Shown here in pieces: positions 40,443 through 50,271 of a stretch of 64,000 nt of DNA (position 1 is its first letter; every line of letters starts with the position of its first letter). The notes under the pieces are model-generated. The model was not told the DNA's origin and ran no database searches. It was given only the letters and a program-made list of their open reading frames with translations. Position numbers and translations under genes: made by a program. Where the stretch lies: the NCBI GenBank assembly GCA_000509225.1, contig BAOK01000002.1:438496-502495 (forward strand), written 5' to 3'. Source of the DNA: Parvibaculaceae bacterium Mf 1.05b.01 (GTDB lineage Bacteria > Pseudomonadota > Alphaproteobacteria > Parvibaculales > Parvibaculaceae).

Positions 40443-41630
40443 CTAGCCGTCTATGGCTGTTGCGCTCACGGGTATCAGAACAATGTCGTCTTGCCCAAGG
40501 TTTTCTGTCCATTTCTGGATGCGTTCAATGGTCACTGGGAAAGCAGTGCCGAGACCCACGACAACACCGTTCTGACTTGCCTGCTGTTGAAGAGCAACGA
40601 GAGCTGCGTCAATGGCGCGTGGCGTGCGGGTGGGGTCCACAGAGCGGTTGCCTTTGGTCCAGGGCAGGCCCAGCTCTTGCGCAAGTTCTGGCGCTGTGCT
40701 TCTGCGGCTGGTGCCCGGATCGACATACATGACGCCCCGGCTTTCCAGCGCTTCGAGAATGGGTTCCATGGCGGCTTTGTCTGAGGTGAATTTCGCCCCC
40801 TGATAGGATGTCACTCCGACATAGCCGGTAAAGCGGCTCATCAGCCAGGACAGACGATCCAGATTGTCGCCGGCGCTGAGCGAGGTCAGCAAGGTATAAG
40901 GTCCTGGATCGTTGGCTGGATAGTCGTAAGGCTCCATGGGCAATTCCAGAAGGACTTCATGGCCTGCGGCACGTGCCTGGTCGATCCAGCTCTGGAGATT
41001 GCGCCCATAGGGAGCAAAAGAGAGAGTGATCTCTGGCGGTAGTTTTTCGATGGCGTTGCGTGTTGCGGTCTCAGAGATTCCCAATCCCCCGACAACCAGC
41101 GCGACGCGCGGCAGGCGCACATTAGCTGCGGTGAGGCCCGAGGGGCGCGCGTAAGCTGTTGATGCGCGCTGCCCCGCAGAGCCAATAACAGGCAAAGGCC
41201 CGTGAGGTCCGTTGGCGATCAGGCCGGGCAGGGGCGCAGCCGGTAGTGCAGTGATAGCAGCGACGGATTGATTTGCAGGGCGCGGCGTCTCTTCAGGCTG
41301 CGAAGGTGCGGGCTCTGGCTCTGCGGGTTCTAAGGATAGGGGGAGCGGTAAAGAGACGCTTGTGTCTTCCAGCGGCTCCGGGGCGATTGGGTCATCGGCT
41401 GTCCCGGACCTCAAGATGTCTGGTGCAGGAATAGCAGGCTCGGCGCTCAGCTCAATGACCTGCTGCGGACCAATGTAGCTCGGATTGCCCGTCGCCCAGA
41501 GCCAGAGGATGACGGCACCGTAGGATAGGGCAACGGCGAACGCACCGACAGCCAGTGGGCTGATACGGCTCGCGTGCATGCTGGGCAATAGTCGCCGTTT
41601 CTCGGTGCTTGCAGTTGAACTGCTTGCCAT
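40443..41630 (-). CDS. Divergent polysaccharide deacetylase (YibQ family)
   Basis: A 395-residue envelope protein: N-terminal transmembrane helix (about 26-47), a long Pro/Glu/Ala-rich linker (60-150) and a C-terminal divergent polysaccharide deacetylase domain (about 170-390, PF04748-type). The core includes RVALVVGGLGIS, LSFAPYGRNLQSWI and HEVLLELPMEP. The family is usually encoded with envC and ctpA, as here, and is thought to act at the periplasmic cell wall, though its reaction is uncertain. The neighbouring order rppH-yibQ-ctpA-envC-gpmI is conserved in this class. Confidence 0.85.
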   Translation of the reverse strand: MASSSTASTEKRRLLPSMHASRISPLAVGAFAVALSYGAVILWLWATGNPSYIGPQQVIELSAEPAIPAPDILRSGTADDPIAPEPLEDTSVSLPLPLSLEPAEPEPAPSQPEETPRPANQSVAAITALPAAPLPGLIANGPHGPLPVIGSAGQRASTAYARPSGLTAANVRLPRVALVVGGLGISETATRNAIEKLPPEITLSFAPYGRNLQSWIDQARAAGHEVLLELPMEPYDYPANDPGPYTLLTSLSAGDNLDRLSWLMSRFTGYVGVTSYQGAKFTSDKAAMEPILEALESRGVMYVDPGTSRRSTAPELAQELGLPWTKGNRSVDPTRTPRAIDAALVALQQQASQNGVVVGLGTAFPVTIERIQKWTENLGQDDIVLIPVSATAIDG

Positions 41631-41669
41631 TCAATCCGGTCCTTAGGGGCCGTTGTCCGTTTCTTGAAA

Positions 41670-41695
41670 CCAGAGACAGGGCCTCATGTCTCTGG
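41670..41695 (-). terminator. Hairpin after ctpA, possible terminator
   Basis: CCAGAGAC (41670-41677) pairs perfectly with GTCTCTGG (41688-41695). On the minus strand it is followed only by TTTC, so termination may be partial and let transcription reach the deacetylase gene. Confidence 0.5.
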
Positions 41696-41769
41696 CTGCT
41701 CCAATTTACCAGTCGACGGCTTGGTGGAGAGCTTGCCGCTCCCCATCTTACCCGGTGCCTGGTATCTGT

Positions 41770-43098
41770 TTAGTTAGCGACCGTCGCGCTTTGGTCGTCT
41801 GTATTTGCTTTCACTTCATATGTCCGAACACCATTTAGAAGGTCCAAGGCATATTGCAGCTGAAGATCGTCGGCGCGGTCTGCCGGGACGTAGGACGGTG
41901 AGCCAGACGTTTCTTCCTTGCCGTTTTCTGCTTCCAGGTGTCCTGGAAGAGCCGCTTCGCCGGTTATTCTGCGTTGACGCTCATCATCCACTTCCTGATG
42001 GACCTCAATATCTGGCTCAATGCCTGTGGCCTGAATGGAGGTGCCACTTGGCGTGAAATACCGCGCTGTGGTCAGGCGGATAGCGCCATCAGACCCCAAT
42101 GGAATAATTGTCTGGACGGAGCCTTTGCCGAATGAACGCGTGCCGAGAACCGTTGCACGCTCATGGTCCTGCAGGGCGCCGGCGACAATCTCGGACGCGC
42201 TGGCGGATCCGCCATTGATCAGAATGATCACCGGTTTGCCGTCTACCTTGTCACCGCCGCGGGCATTGTAGCGCTGTGTTTCTTCAGTGCGACGCCCGCG
42301 TGTTGAAACGATTTCACCCTTGTCGAGGAATGCATCGGAGACTGCTATGGCCTGATCCAGCAGGCCACCAGGATTGTTCCGCAGATCAAGGACATATCCT
42401 TTCAAGCGGTCTTCGCCGATGAGCTCGGATAATTCTTCGATGGCATCATCCAACCCGGTTGAGGTTTGCTCGTTAAAGCTCGTAATGCGGATATAGCCAA
42501 TGTCATCTTCCCGCTCGAAGCGGACGGACCGAATGGTGATGATGTCGCGGGTGACCTTTACATCAAACGGCTCATCAACGCCTTCGCGGAGAATGGTTAG
42601 TGATATTGTTGTGTCGACAGGCCCGCGCATTTTTTCCACCGACTCGCCAAGGGTCAGACCCAAGATCGGTGTGTCGTCCAGATGTGTGATGAGATCGTTT
42701 GGCAGGAGACCCGCTTTTTGCGCAGGGGTGTCATCAATTGGGGTTACGACCTTGATCAGGCCGTTTTCCATGGTGACTTCAATGCCGAGCCCGCCAAATT
42801 CGCCGCGGGTCTGAACCTGCATATCGCGGAAGCTCTTCGGGTTCAGGTAGCTTGAATGCGGGTCTAGCGAATGCAGCATGCCATTGATGGCATTGTCGAT
42901 CAGCTCTGAGTCTTCGGTTGGTTCGACATAGTCAGCGCGCACCCGTTCAAAGACATCGCCAAACAGATTGAGCTGGCGATAGGTTTCTGAATTGGCTGCA
43001 TTGGCCGCAGAATCGTTGGTGAGAGGCTGCAGCGCAAAGACTGTTACGCCGGCTACCAGCGTGCCAATAGCAAAACTTGCAATTATGGACCTATTCAT
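41770..43098 (-). CDS. ctpA: Carboxy-terminal processing protease CtpA
   Basis: Periplasmic serine protease of the S41 family that trims or degrades envelope proteins, including murein-hydrolase regulators in other bacteria. The 442-residue protein has a signal peptide or anchor (5-22) and a PDZ domain (about 98-180). The protease core has Ser298 in NGGSASASEIV and Lys325 in FGKGSVQ, with LDLRNNPGG upstream. Its ATG overlaps the envC stop by one base (TGATG). The association with an EnvC-like activator next door suggests shared cell-wall work. Confidence 0.95.
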   Translation of the reverse strand: MNRSIIASFAIGTLVAGVTVFALQPLTNDSAANAANSETYRQLNLFGDVFERVRADYVEPTEDSELIDNAINGMLHSLDPHSSYLNPKSFRDMQVQTRGEFGGLGIEVTMENGLIKVVTPIDDTPAQKAGLLPNDLITHLDDTPILGLTLGESVEKMRGPVDTTISLTILREGVDEPFDVKVTRDIITIRSVRFEREDDIGYIRITSFNEQTSTGLDDAIEELSELIGEDRLKGYVLDLRNNPGGLLDQAIAVSDAFLDKGEIVSTRGRRTEETQRYNARGGDKVDGKPVIILINGGSASASEIVAGALQDHERATVLGTRSFGKGSVQTIIPLGSDGAIRLTTARYFTPSGTSIQATGIEPDIEVHQEVDDERQRRITGEAALPGHLEAENGKEETSGSPSYVPADRADDLQLQYALDLLNGVRTYEVKANTDDQSATVAN

Positions 43099-44396
43099 CA
43101 GCCTCGGGCCTTCCTATCACTTGCGACAAACCAGGGTCTTGGGTCGACGGGTGCTCCGTTTCGCCTCAACTCAATATAGAGCGCCGGCTTGTCGCTGCCA
43201 GCGTTCGAAGATTCTTCAGAGCGGGTCAGTTCTGAGCCAGTCTGGCCCATCGCGCCGACGGGTTCGCCTGCCAGCACATTTTGGCCAACAATTCCGTCGA
43301 TTCGGGTCATGCCCGCAAGGAGCAGATGGTACCCCTCGCCGACCTCCAGGATCAAGAGTTGCCCGTAGCGTCTAAAGGGCCCCGCAAAGGCAATTCTGCC
43401 ATCAAACGGCGCAGTTACGGGGGCTTCAGGCCGGGTCTCAAGCGTTAACCCTTGTACCGTTCCGCCAACACCATCATCGGTTCCATAGCGACCGAGCGCA
43501 ATTCCCTCGACAGGTGGCCTGATAAGCCCTTTGGACGCTGAAAAGAGGTGGCTTGGGGCGAGATTAGGGGTAAGCGCGGCGACCTGACGTTCGGCCGGTA
43601 TGGGGTCTGTGGTGGAAGGCACTGCCGGTTCGGTGAAGGCAGGGCGAGGGACGGGCGTTCTGCTGGCTGCCCGTGCCTCAAGGCGCGCGATCAAGTCTTT
43701 AAGGCTTTCTGCCTCACGAGAAAGTGTGGCAAGAGCTGCCGCTTCTTCTTCGGCGAGGGCTCGCGCGGCCGCTTGAGCGCTGACTTTGGCTTTCAGCAGC
43801 AGGTTCAGTGTTTCTCGCTCTCCGGACAGATCAAGAGAGGCTGTATCAAATGTTTCTTGTTCGGCGACCAGATCCGCTTTGACTTTCTCCAATTCTTCCA
43901 GCCGTTCGCGTATCTCTCGGGCGTCTTTCTCGAGTTTGGGCACAATGGTCGAGAGTAAAAGAGCACTTCGCATCGCCGACACGGCATCATCCGGGCGTAC
44001 CGCGAGCGCCGGGGGCGGATTTCGGTCAAGTCGTTGCAGGGCGGCGAGCGTATCTGTCAGCTCTGCGCGGCGTGTTTCCAGTTGTGCCAGGAGCACGGCC
44101 TGCGCTGCTTCGAGGCCAGCGAGTCGGGTCTCTGAATCTGTTACGTCGCGCTCACGGGCTTGGACCCTGGCAGCTGCTTCAATGAGCTGTTGGCGGATGT
44201 CTTGCACTTCATCAGCGAGCGCATTTGCCTCTGCCTCTAACTGTTTGCGACGCTCGACCCGATCTTCAATTTCACCTTCCAGCTCCTGAAGGCGTGTCGG
44301 GTCCGTCTCGTTTGCGAACGATGGAATACCTGTGACAAGGCCGAGGCTGACCAGCGCCGCACCAGCTAGGGTGCAGGCTGTGTTAAACGGCCTCAT
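43098..44396 (-). CDS. EnvC-like murein hydrolase activator (degenerate LytM)
   Basis: A 432-residue exported protein. It has a signal peptide (cut near SFANE, 28-29), two long coiled coils (about 33-120 and 160-250) and a C-terminal LytM/M23-like domain (about 305-430). The M23 zinc ligands are not seen: the usual G-x-D/H position reads LTLETRPEAPVTAPFDG, and the H-x-H region reads YIELRRNG. This matches EnvC proteins, which activate amidases rather than cut peptidoglycan themselves. It overlaps gpmI by 14 bases and ctpA by one, so the three are cotranscribed. Confidence 0.85.
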   Translation of the reverse strand: MRPFNTACTLAGAALVSLGLVTGIPSFANETDPTRLQELEGEIEDRVERRKQLEAEANALADEVQDIRQQLIEAAARVQARERDVTDSETRLAGLEAAQAVLLAQLETRRAELTDTLAALQRLDRNPPPALAVRPDDAVSAMRSALLLSTIVPKLEKDAREIRERLEELEKVKADLVAEQETFDTASLDLSGERETLNLLLKAKVSAQAAARALAEEEAAALATLSREAESLKDLIARLEARAASRTPVPRPAFTEPAVPSTTDPIPAERQVAALTPNLAPSHLFSASKGLIRPPVEGIALGRYGTDDGVGGTVQGLTLETRPEAPVTAPFDGRIAFAGPFRRYGQLLILEVGEGYHLLLAGMTRIDGIVGQNVLAGEPVGAMGQTGSELTRSEESSNAGSDKPALYIELRRNGAPVDPRPWFVASDRKARG

Positions 44397-45966
44397 GGGC
44401 CTCCGCCTCGTTGGACACCAGGAGTGACATGCCGGTCATTTCCTGGGGCTGTGGCGCATCGAAGAGTGCCAGGAATGTGGGTGCCACGTCTGCCAGTCGG
44501 CCAGGCTTCAGTGCGATGTTTGCCATCGCAGCCGGTGGTCCGTCGATCACCAGCGGTACAGCAGCGCGGGTGTTTCGTGCATTTGCTTTGCCTGCATCGT
44601 CGGTGCGCATGTCTTCAGCGTTTCCGTGAGATGCTGTAATCATCAGGGTGCCGCCGCGTTTCTCCAGAATGGCGGTAATCTTGCCCAGTGCCTTGTCGAC
44701 AATTTCTGCTGCCTTCTTCACCAAAGCCGGGTCGCCGGTGCGGGCGGCGAGCCCAACATTTGGGAAGTGCACAATGATGGCGTCTGCACTTCCCGCTTTC
44801 ACTGCGCTCACGGTCTCATTCGCCAGGTCGAGTGCCGCCAGATCAGGTTTCTTCTCAAACAGCTGGCGCTTGGGGCTTGGCACCGCGAGGTGCGACTCGC
44901 CTTCAAAGGCAGCGGGCCTGCCGCAGAGCTGATAGGCGCCCAGTGCGAAGGGAGATGCCTCATCGGATATGTAGAGTTGTCTTTTTCCGGCAGTTGCCAG
45001 GGCTTCGCTCAAGGTTCCGTTCAGGCGCTGCTCCTCAAAAAGAGCCGGTATCTGGTCGCGCAAGGGGTAAGCGAGAGGTGTGAGACTGCAAACTGCCGAG
45101 AGCTCTACCGGTGCAATGCCGATCGTTGACGTTTCTGATGTATCGGCCAGGGCCGCCATTAATGGTGCCGCGCCGTCCGCGCGCAAAAGGGCAAGCAGCA
45201 AGGCATCATCCTGACGCAGGCCTCCGTAGCCAGTAAGAATGGCAGGTGGGATGTCGGCGTCGCAAAGGCCTTTTTCGTAGCACTCGGCGATATAGGGCAC
45301 GGCGTAGTCGACTGACACGGCTCCGGCTTCGACGATGGCCTTCAAGGCAAGACCTGTCTGGCCTTCGCGTTGGAGCCGGTCAAAAGCGTAGCGGCGCCCC
45401 ATGACTGACACGAGTTGCGCGTTGTCTGCCCCCTCAATGTCATGGAGAAATTCACCGAGGCAGTCAGCACCACTCTGTGCGCCTGCATCCTCACCATCCA
45501 GAATCGCGTGGATCCAGACCTGCACACCTTCGTGGCTCATCAGTGCTGCCAGCACGGCCAAATGATATTGGTGCCCCTCAACGCCTGCAGGTGAAATCAA
45601 GCCGACGAGATGGATGGCACCCCCGACACTGCGCGCTTTCAAGATAAGATCTTGCAGCTCTCGATTGTCTGCAATGGGTTCAGGTCCGTCGCCTGCAAAA
45701 GCAGCGTTTACGCGCACTGCGAATTGCGGCTCTGTCCGGCCCGCGCCGATTGCGCGGTGTCCGGCTTCCAAATTGCCCGGCTGATCAGGGCCAAGGCCCA
45801 CAGCTTCCCCGCTTGCGGCCAACATTGTTCGCACTCCGCGTGCAGCCAGACGATCGAAGATAGGCGTCTTGGCATTCGCAATCCCGTTTCCGTCTGAGTC
45901 TGCGCGATTTCCCCATCCGTCCAGAATGGCAAGTACGACCGGTTCTGTGCTTGTCGCGCGCGCCAT
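44383..45966 (-). CDS. GpmI homologue lacking most catalytic residues
   Basis: A 527-residue homologue of 2,3-bisphosphoglycerate-independent phosphoglycerate mutase, with full family length and fold motifs (VVLAILDGWG, Asp16 kept). By comparison with B. stearothermophilus GpmI, many active-site residues are replaced. The phosphorylated Ser in GNSEVGH is Leu66 (GNLEAGH). His123 is Glu130, Arg153 is Glu159, Arg264 is Asp254 and Lys336 is Ser338. Metal ligands Asp403, His407, Asp444 and His462 read Gly405, Arg409, Ser446 and Asn465. The reading frame is open and undamaged, so this looks like a pseudoenzyme. It is coupled to envC. Confidence 0.82.
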   Translation of the reverse strand: MARATSTEPVVLAILDGWGNRADSDGNGIANAKTPIFDRLAARGVRTMLAASGEAVGLGPDQPGNLEAGHRAIGAGRTEPQFAVRVNAAFAGDGPEPIADNRELQDLILKARSVGGAIHLVGLISPAGVEGHQYHLAVLAALMSHEGVQVWIHAILDGEDAGAQSGADCLGEFLHDIEGADNAQLVSVMGRRYAFDRLQREGQTGLALKAIVEAGAVSVDYAVPYIAECYEKGLCDADIPPAILTGYGGLRQDDALLLALLRADGAAPLMAALADTSETSTIGIAPVELSAVCSLTPLAYPLRDQIPALFEEQRLNGTLSEALATAGKRQLYISDEASPFALGAYQLCGRPAAFEGESHLAVPSPKRQLFEKKPDLAALDLANETVSAVKAGSADAIIVHFPNVGLAARTGDPALVKKAAEIVDKALGKITAILEKRGGTLMITASHGNAEDMRTDDAGKANARNTRAAVPLVIDGPPAAMANIALKPGRLADVAPTFLALFDAPQPQEMTGMSLLVSNEAEAHEAV

Positions 45967-46102
45967 TTAAGTGCCTCTCTTTAAGTCTTTGGGTCTTGAT
46001 GCGCTGGCGCAATTGCCAGTGCAAAAAAGAATCGTTCTTCACCGGTGGGAAGGGAGCGACCCTACTGAGCGGGTCATATCCTGTCCAGAGTTGAGGGTCT
46101 GC

Positions 46103-46588
46103 CTACCCCTCTCGGTGGTAGGGGTGGCCTGCTATAATTGTTGCTGCCCGGTACAATTGTTCGCACAACATAGCCCGCGCCATCATGTGTGGCCATGTTT
46201 GGCTCCCGAATGAGAGCTTGAAATCTGCGCGGTTCCTGACGTCATCGCTTAAGCCGCCCGCGCCGCCGATCACGAATGCACAGGTGGGCGCACCCTCGTC
46301 GCGCCACAGGCAGAGCTTCTGGGAAAACTCCTTGCTTTTCAAAGAGCGTCCACGTTCGTCGAGGACGATAAGTTTTGCGCCTTTGGGCAGGGCTTGGAGA
46401 ATCTTTTCACCTTCTCGAGCAGCCAGTTTTGCGCGTCCAAGGCTCTTCTTCTCTTCTACTTCGGTGAGAGCCAGCGGCCCGAGGCTCAAAGCTTTGCCCT
46501 GACCATCAAACCGTTTTGCGAAATTGTCGAAAAGGTCCTTCTCGGGGCCCGGCTTCATCCGGCCCACAGCAATAATCTCTACCCGCAT
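46103..46588 (-). CDS. rlmH: 23S rRNA pseudouridine-1915 N3-methyltransferase RlmH
   Basis: SPOUT-class methyltransferase modifying pseudouridine 1915 of 23S rRNA on assembled ribosomes. The 161-residue length is standard. The SAM-binding knot includes FVIGGAGGLSDDV (109-121) and the C-terminal HMMARAMLCEQLYRA...GHPYHRE signature is complete. It begins 6 bases after rsfS, with which it is commonly cotranscribed. The 136-base gap to the gpmI homologue contains a small CTGGC/GCCAG hairpin but no good terminator. Confidence 0.95.
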   Translation of the reverse strand: MRVEIIAVGRMKPGPEKDLFDNFAKRFDGQGKALSLGPLALTEVEEKKSLGRAKLAAREGEKILQALPKGAKLIVLDERGRSLKSKEFSQKLCLWRDEGAPTCAFVIGGAGGLSDDVRNRADFKLSFGSQTWPHMMARAMLCEQLYRAATIIAGHPYHREG

Positions 46589-46594
46589 CGCGGT

Positions 46595-47020
46595 CTAGCT
46601 GATGGCGATCCGCTCAGCCGTTACGTCGGCCGACCACATCTTTTCCAGCTTGTAAAACTCGCGAACCTCTGGCCGGAAGATGTGAATGATCACATCACCA
46701 CCATCGATCAGAACCCAATCAGATTGCGTTAGTCCTTCCACGCGTGCATTTCCGAGGCCTTCCTCTTTCATGCGCCGTGTCAGATGATCCGCCAATGCGC
46801 CAACATGTCGTTGAGAGCGACCACTTGCGACGACCATATGGTCGGCGATCGCAGACTTTCCCTCAAGGTTGATCGACACAATCTCTTCGGCCTTGTCATC
46901 GTCGAGACAAGTCAGAACGAGATCGAGCATTGCGTTTGATTGGGCTTGGGTTGATTTTTCTCCAGCCGACGTGGGGGTCTTGCCGCCCGCAGGTGACTGA
47001 GATTGGACTGAAGAGTCCAT
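46595..47020 (-). CDS. rsfS: Ribosome silencing factor RsfS
   Basis: Binds ribosomal protein L14 and blocks joining of the 50S and 30S subunits when nutrients are low. The 141-residue protein has the RsfS core from about residue 31 (MLDLVLTCLDDDKAEEIVSI) through SDWVLIDGGDVIIHIF and the terminal EVREFYKLEKMWSA. The first 30 residues are Ser/Gln/Gly rich and could be absent if translation starts at Met31 (46930 region). Neither start has a clear ribosome site. Confidence 0.92.
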   Translation of the reverse strand: MDSSVQSQSPAGGKTPTSAGEKSTQAQSNAMLDLVLTCLDDDKAEEIVSINLEGKSAIADHMVVASGRSQRHVGALADHLTRRMKEEGLGNARVEGLTQSDWVLIDGGDVIIHIFRPEVREFYKLEKMWSADVTAERIAIS

Positions 47021-47237
47021 GTTTTGAGCGCTCAGGGATAACTCCTTGTCCCCAAATCGGGGTCCCTATGCATGACGACGGCAGAGGCATATTGGCCTCT
47101 GCGAGAGGCGCAGATCACGGCTCTCATGGGAAATATGACTCCTTGCCCGCGACAATTCAATGAAACCCCGCATGAATGATGGAATCAGTGAAATATTTAT
47201 TACTTTCAATGGCTTAGCTAGTTGCGGGGAAGGCGGT

Positions 47238-47828
47238 CTAAGTCTCTTGGCGCAGCTTCGTGGCAGAAATTGGATTCTGAGGGCCTTCCAGGAAGCAAAT
47301 GGCCGGTGCTTTCAGCCTAGGAAGACGCGCGGCATCGGACGCGTCTAGCCACCTGGACCGGTAGGTCGTTGCTGCCGGCGACAGGCGGGCCCTCAAGTTA
47401 AAGCCTGGGCGGGGATAGATCGCCATGGGGATGGTTTCAACCAGCTCACGCCATCTCGCCCAGCGGGGCAACTGGACCATATTGTCCGCACCCATGAGCC
47501 ATACGAAGTGAACCTGGGCATAGCGGGTTTGCAGAGCGTCCACAGTATCGATGGTAAAGCGGGTGCCGAGATGAGTCTCGATATCCGTGACGACAATTCG
47601 CGGGTGAGCCGCGCATAGTTTTGCGCTCTGCGTTCTCACGTTCAGCGGTGCCATATCGCCTGCCGATTTGAGAGGGTTTTGCGGAGAGACCAGCCACCAG
47701 ACCTGATCAAGCTGCAATTGGCGCAGTGCCATCAGCGAAACAAGTCTGTGGCCTTCATGGGCGGGGTTAAACGAGCCGCCGAGCAACCCAACTTTCAGGC
47801 CTGGACTGGTTGCGAGAGGAAGTTTCAC
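47238..47828 (-). CDS. nadD: Nicotinate-nucleotide adenylyltransferase
   Basis: Adenylates nicotinate mononucleotide in NAD synthesis. The 196-residue protein has the nucleotidyltransferase motif GLLGGSFNPAHEGHR (14-28) with the T/H-x-G-H element HEGH. WLVSPQNPLK and the late ISATKLR also fit the family. It sits 9 bases after proA. The 217-base gap before rsfS (47021-47237) shows no gene and no clear terminator. Confidence 0.93.
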   Translation of the reverse strand: MKLPLATSPGLKVGLLGGSFNPAHEGHRLVSLMALRQLQLDQVWWLVSPQNPLKSAGDMAPLNVRTQSAKLCAAHPRIVVTDIETHLGTRFTIDTVDALQTRYAQVHFVWLMGADNMVQLPRWARWRELVETIPMAIYPRPGFNLRARLSPAATTYRSRWLDASDAARLPRLKAPAICFLEGPQNPISATKLRQET

Positions 47829-47837
47829 AGCGCAGCG

Positions 47838-49127
47838 TTACGGACGGGCCTGGCCGCTGCCGCGCACCTGATATTTGAAGCTGGTGAGTTGTTCCAGTCC
47901 AACCGGCCCGCGGGCGTGAAACTTACCTGTGGCGATCCCGATCTCTGCCCCCATGCCAAATTCACCGCCGTCTGCATATTGTGTCGACGCATTGTGCAGG
48001 ACGATGGCGCTGTCGACTTCATTGAGGAAGCGCGCCGCGGTCTCGGCGTTATTGGTCACGATGCAATCGGTGTGGTCAGAGCCGTGCTTGCTGATGTGGT
48101 CCATCGCCTCTTTTACGTCATCGACAACGGCGATGGAGATGATCGCATCGAGAAATTCAGTCCCGTAGTCCTGATCGGTTGCTGGCTTCACGCGGGCATC
48201 GGCTGCCTGGCTCGCGTTGTCGCCGCGAACTTCACAACCTGCCTCGATCAGGCTCGCAATAACCGGCGCGAGGTTTTTGTCCGCGGCACCTTTGTCGATC
48301 AAAACCGTTTCTGCCGCGCCGCAGATGGCTGTGCGTCGCATCTTGGCATTCACAACAATTTCTTTTGCCATGGTGAGGTCGGCATCGCGGTCCACATAGA
48401 CGTGGCAAATGCCATCCAAATGCGCGAAGACGGGGACGCGGGCTTCGTTCTGCACTCGTTCCACCAGCGAGCGACCGCCACGGGGAATGATGAGATCGAG
48501 ATTGCCGTCCAGGCCTTTGAGCATTTCGCCCACAGCGGCGCGGTCTGTTGTTGGTACGATTTGAACAGCGCCATCAGGCAGGTTTGCAGCTGCCATGCCT
48601 TCTTCGAGGCATTCGAAAATGGCGCGGCTTGAATGAAAGCTTTCGGAGCCGCCGCGCAGGATGGCTGCATTCCCTGCTTTCAGACAAAGGACTGCGGCAT
48701 CTGCGGTTACATTGGGACGGCTTTCATAGATCACGCCAATGACACCAAGGGGTACGCGGACACGGGAAATATTGAGTCCGCTCGGCTGCTTCCAATCGGC
48801 CATTACATCACCAACCGGGTCCTTCAGACCTGCGACGTCTTCAATGCCTTTGGCGATTGCCTCAATACGGGCATCGTCGAGCATCAGGCGATCCATCATC
48901 GGTGCTGAAAGGTCTTTTGCGCGGCCAACTTCCATGTCTTTGGCATTGGCTTCCAAAATGTCGCCAGCATTTGCGCGCACAAGCATGGCACTTGCCAGAA
49001 GGGCCGCATCTTTCTGCTTAGTCGGGATGGTTGCGAGCTTCTTTGCGGCAGCGCGAGCACGCGCGCCGATATCTGCCATGATGGCTTCAATATCGTCATT
49101 TGCTGCGTTCAGATCGGCGATGCTCAT
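47838..49127 (-). CDS. proA: Gamma-glutamyl phosphate reductase
   Basis: Second step of proline synthesis, reducing gamma-glutamyl phosphate with NADPH. The 429-residue protein belongs to the aldehyde dehydrogenase fold. The family segment [18 protein letters not shown] is clear, and the catalytic Cys lies in [19 protein letters not shown] 49127 is preferred to 49172 because AAAGGATAAAGG precedes it and it gives the normal N-terminus. It follows proB by 4 bases. Confidence 0.95.
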   Translation of the reverse strand: MSIADLNAANDDIEAIMADIGARARAAAKKLATIPTKQKDAALLASAMLVRANAGDILEANAKDMEVGRAKDLSAPMMDRLMLDDARIEAIAKGIEDVAGLKDPVGDVMADWKQPSGLNISRVRVPLGVIGVIYESRPNVTADAAVLCLKAGNAAILRGGSESFHSSRAIFECLEEGMAAANLPDGAVQIVPTTDRAAVGEMLKGLDGNLDLIIPRGGRSLVERVQNEARVPVFAHLDGICHVYVDRDADLTMAKEIVVNAKMRRTAICGAAETVLIDKGAADKNLAPVIASLIEAGCEVRGDNASQAADARVKPATDQDYGTEFLDAIISIAVVDDVKEAMDHISKHGSDHTDCIVTNNAETAARFLNEVDSAIVLHNASTQYADGGEFGMGAEIGIATGKFHARGPVGLEQLTSFKYQVRGSGQARP

Positions 49128-49131
49128 GCCT

Positions 49132-50271
49132 TTATCCTTTGTCTTCGTTTCTGAGTGTTTTCTTGAGCACAAGATCGTCCCGGTGGATCATCTCAGATCG
49201 TCCACGATAGCCCAGAAGGGCTTCAATTTCACTGCTGTTATGCCCGGCTATTTCTTTAGCATCCGTGCTGGAATAGGCGGAGAGGCCACGGGCCAGTTCT
49301 TCGCCGGTCCCGTTTTTCACGAGAACCGCATCGCCGCGATCGAACGTGCCTTCAATGCCGACAACGCCTGCGGGCAGAAGCGACCTGCCTTCGCCAAGTG
49401 CTTTGGCTGCGCCTGCATCAACCAACACTGCACCCGAGGCCTGAAGCGCCGCGGCGATCCAGCGCTTGCGTTCTGTATTGGGGTCAGAATGGGCATCGAA
49501 CCACGTGCAGCGCGCGCCGTCAGCGAGCGCCTTTAGGGGATGCATGTTTCGACCATTGGTGATGACCATGTGGCAGCCGGATTGCGTGGCAATCTGCGCG
49601 GCGGTGATTTTTGTCTTCATGCCACCCCGCGATAGATCCGATCCGGCATCACCTGCCATGGCTTCTATCTCTGCGGTTACATGGGGGACTTCGGGGATGT
49701 GTTTCGCGCCCGCCTCACCTGGAGGGGAAGTGTAGAGGCCATCTATATCGGAAAGAAGCACAAGACAATCGGCACTGATCATGGAGGCCACCCGCGCAGC
49801 CAGCCGGTCATTGTCACCATAGCGAATTTCGGCCGTGGCAACGGTGTCATTCTCATTGATCACGGGAACGGCACCTAGTTTCAGGAGTGTTGTGACTGTT
49901 GAGCGGGCGTTTAAATAGCGGCGTCGCTCTTCGGTGTCGTCCAGAGTGACAAGCACTTGAGCGGTGGAGAGGCCGCGTTCGGCAAGCGCTTCCTGAAAAG
50001 CGTGCGCCAGATGAATCTGTCCAGCTGCTGCAGCGGCCTGGCTTTCTTCAAGCTTCAAAGGCCCGGCAGGGAGCCCGAGAGCATGACGGCCGAGCGCAAT
50101 GGCGCCGGAGGAAACGACAACAATATCCTGTCCCTTCGCGCGCATCGCTGCGATGTCGTCCATGAGCGCGTCAAGCCATGAACGATTAAGCTTGCCTGTT
50201 TCACTTTCAACAAGAAGGGCTGACCCGATTTTGACAACGATGCGTTGTGCGTGCTCTAGACGCGACCTCAT
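49132..50271 (-). CDS. proB: Glutamate 5-kinase
   Basis: First, usually proline-inhibited, step of proline synthesis. The 379-residue protein has an amino-acid-kinase domain ([26 protein letters not shown]) and a C-terminal PUA domain (about 275-365). ATG 50271 is preferred over GTG 50280: it overlaps the obgE stop as ATGA, and AAGGG lies 8 bases upstream. The gene is therefore translationally coupled to obgE and proA. Confidence 0.95.
   Translation of the reverse strand: MRSRLEHAQRIVVKIGSALLVESETGKLNRSWLDALMDDIAAMRAKGQDIVVVSSGAIALGRHALGLPAGPLKLEESQAAAAAGQIHLAHAFQEALAERGLSTAQVLVTLDDTEERRRYLNARSTVTTLLKLGAVPVINENDTVATAEIRYGDNDRLAARVASMISADCLVLLSDIDGLYTSPPGEAGAKHIPEVPHVTAEIEAMAGDAGSDLSRGGMKTKITAAQIATQSGCHMVITNGRNMHPLKALADGARCTWFDAHSDPNTERKRWIAAALQASGAVLVDAGAAKALGEGRSLLPAGVVGIEGTFDRGDAVLVKNGTGEELARGLSAYSSTDAKEIAGHNSSEIEALLGYRGRSEMIHRDDLVLKKTLRNEDKG

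Noticed and set aside
43098-44396. Active M23 zinc endopeptidase
   Set aside because: The expected zinc-binding His and Asp residues are absent, so an EnvC-like activator is more likely.
47679-48632. 317-residue open frame opposite proA
   Set aside because: Shadow of proA; low-complexity composition and no recognisable motif.
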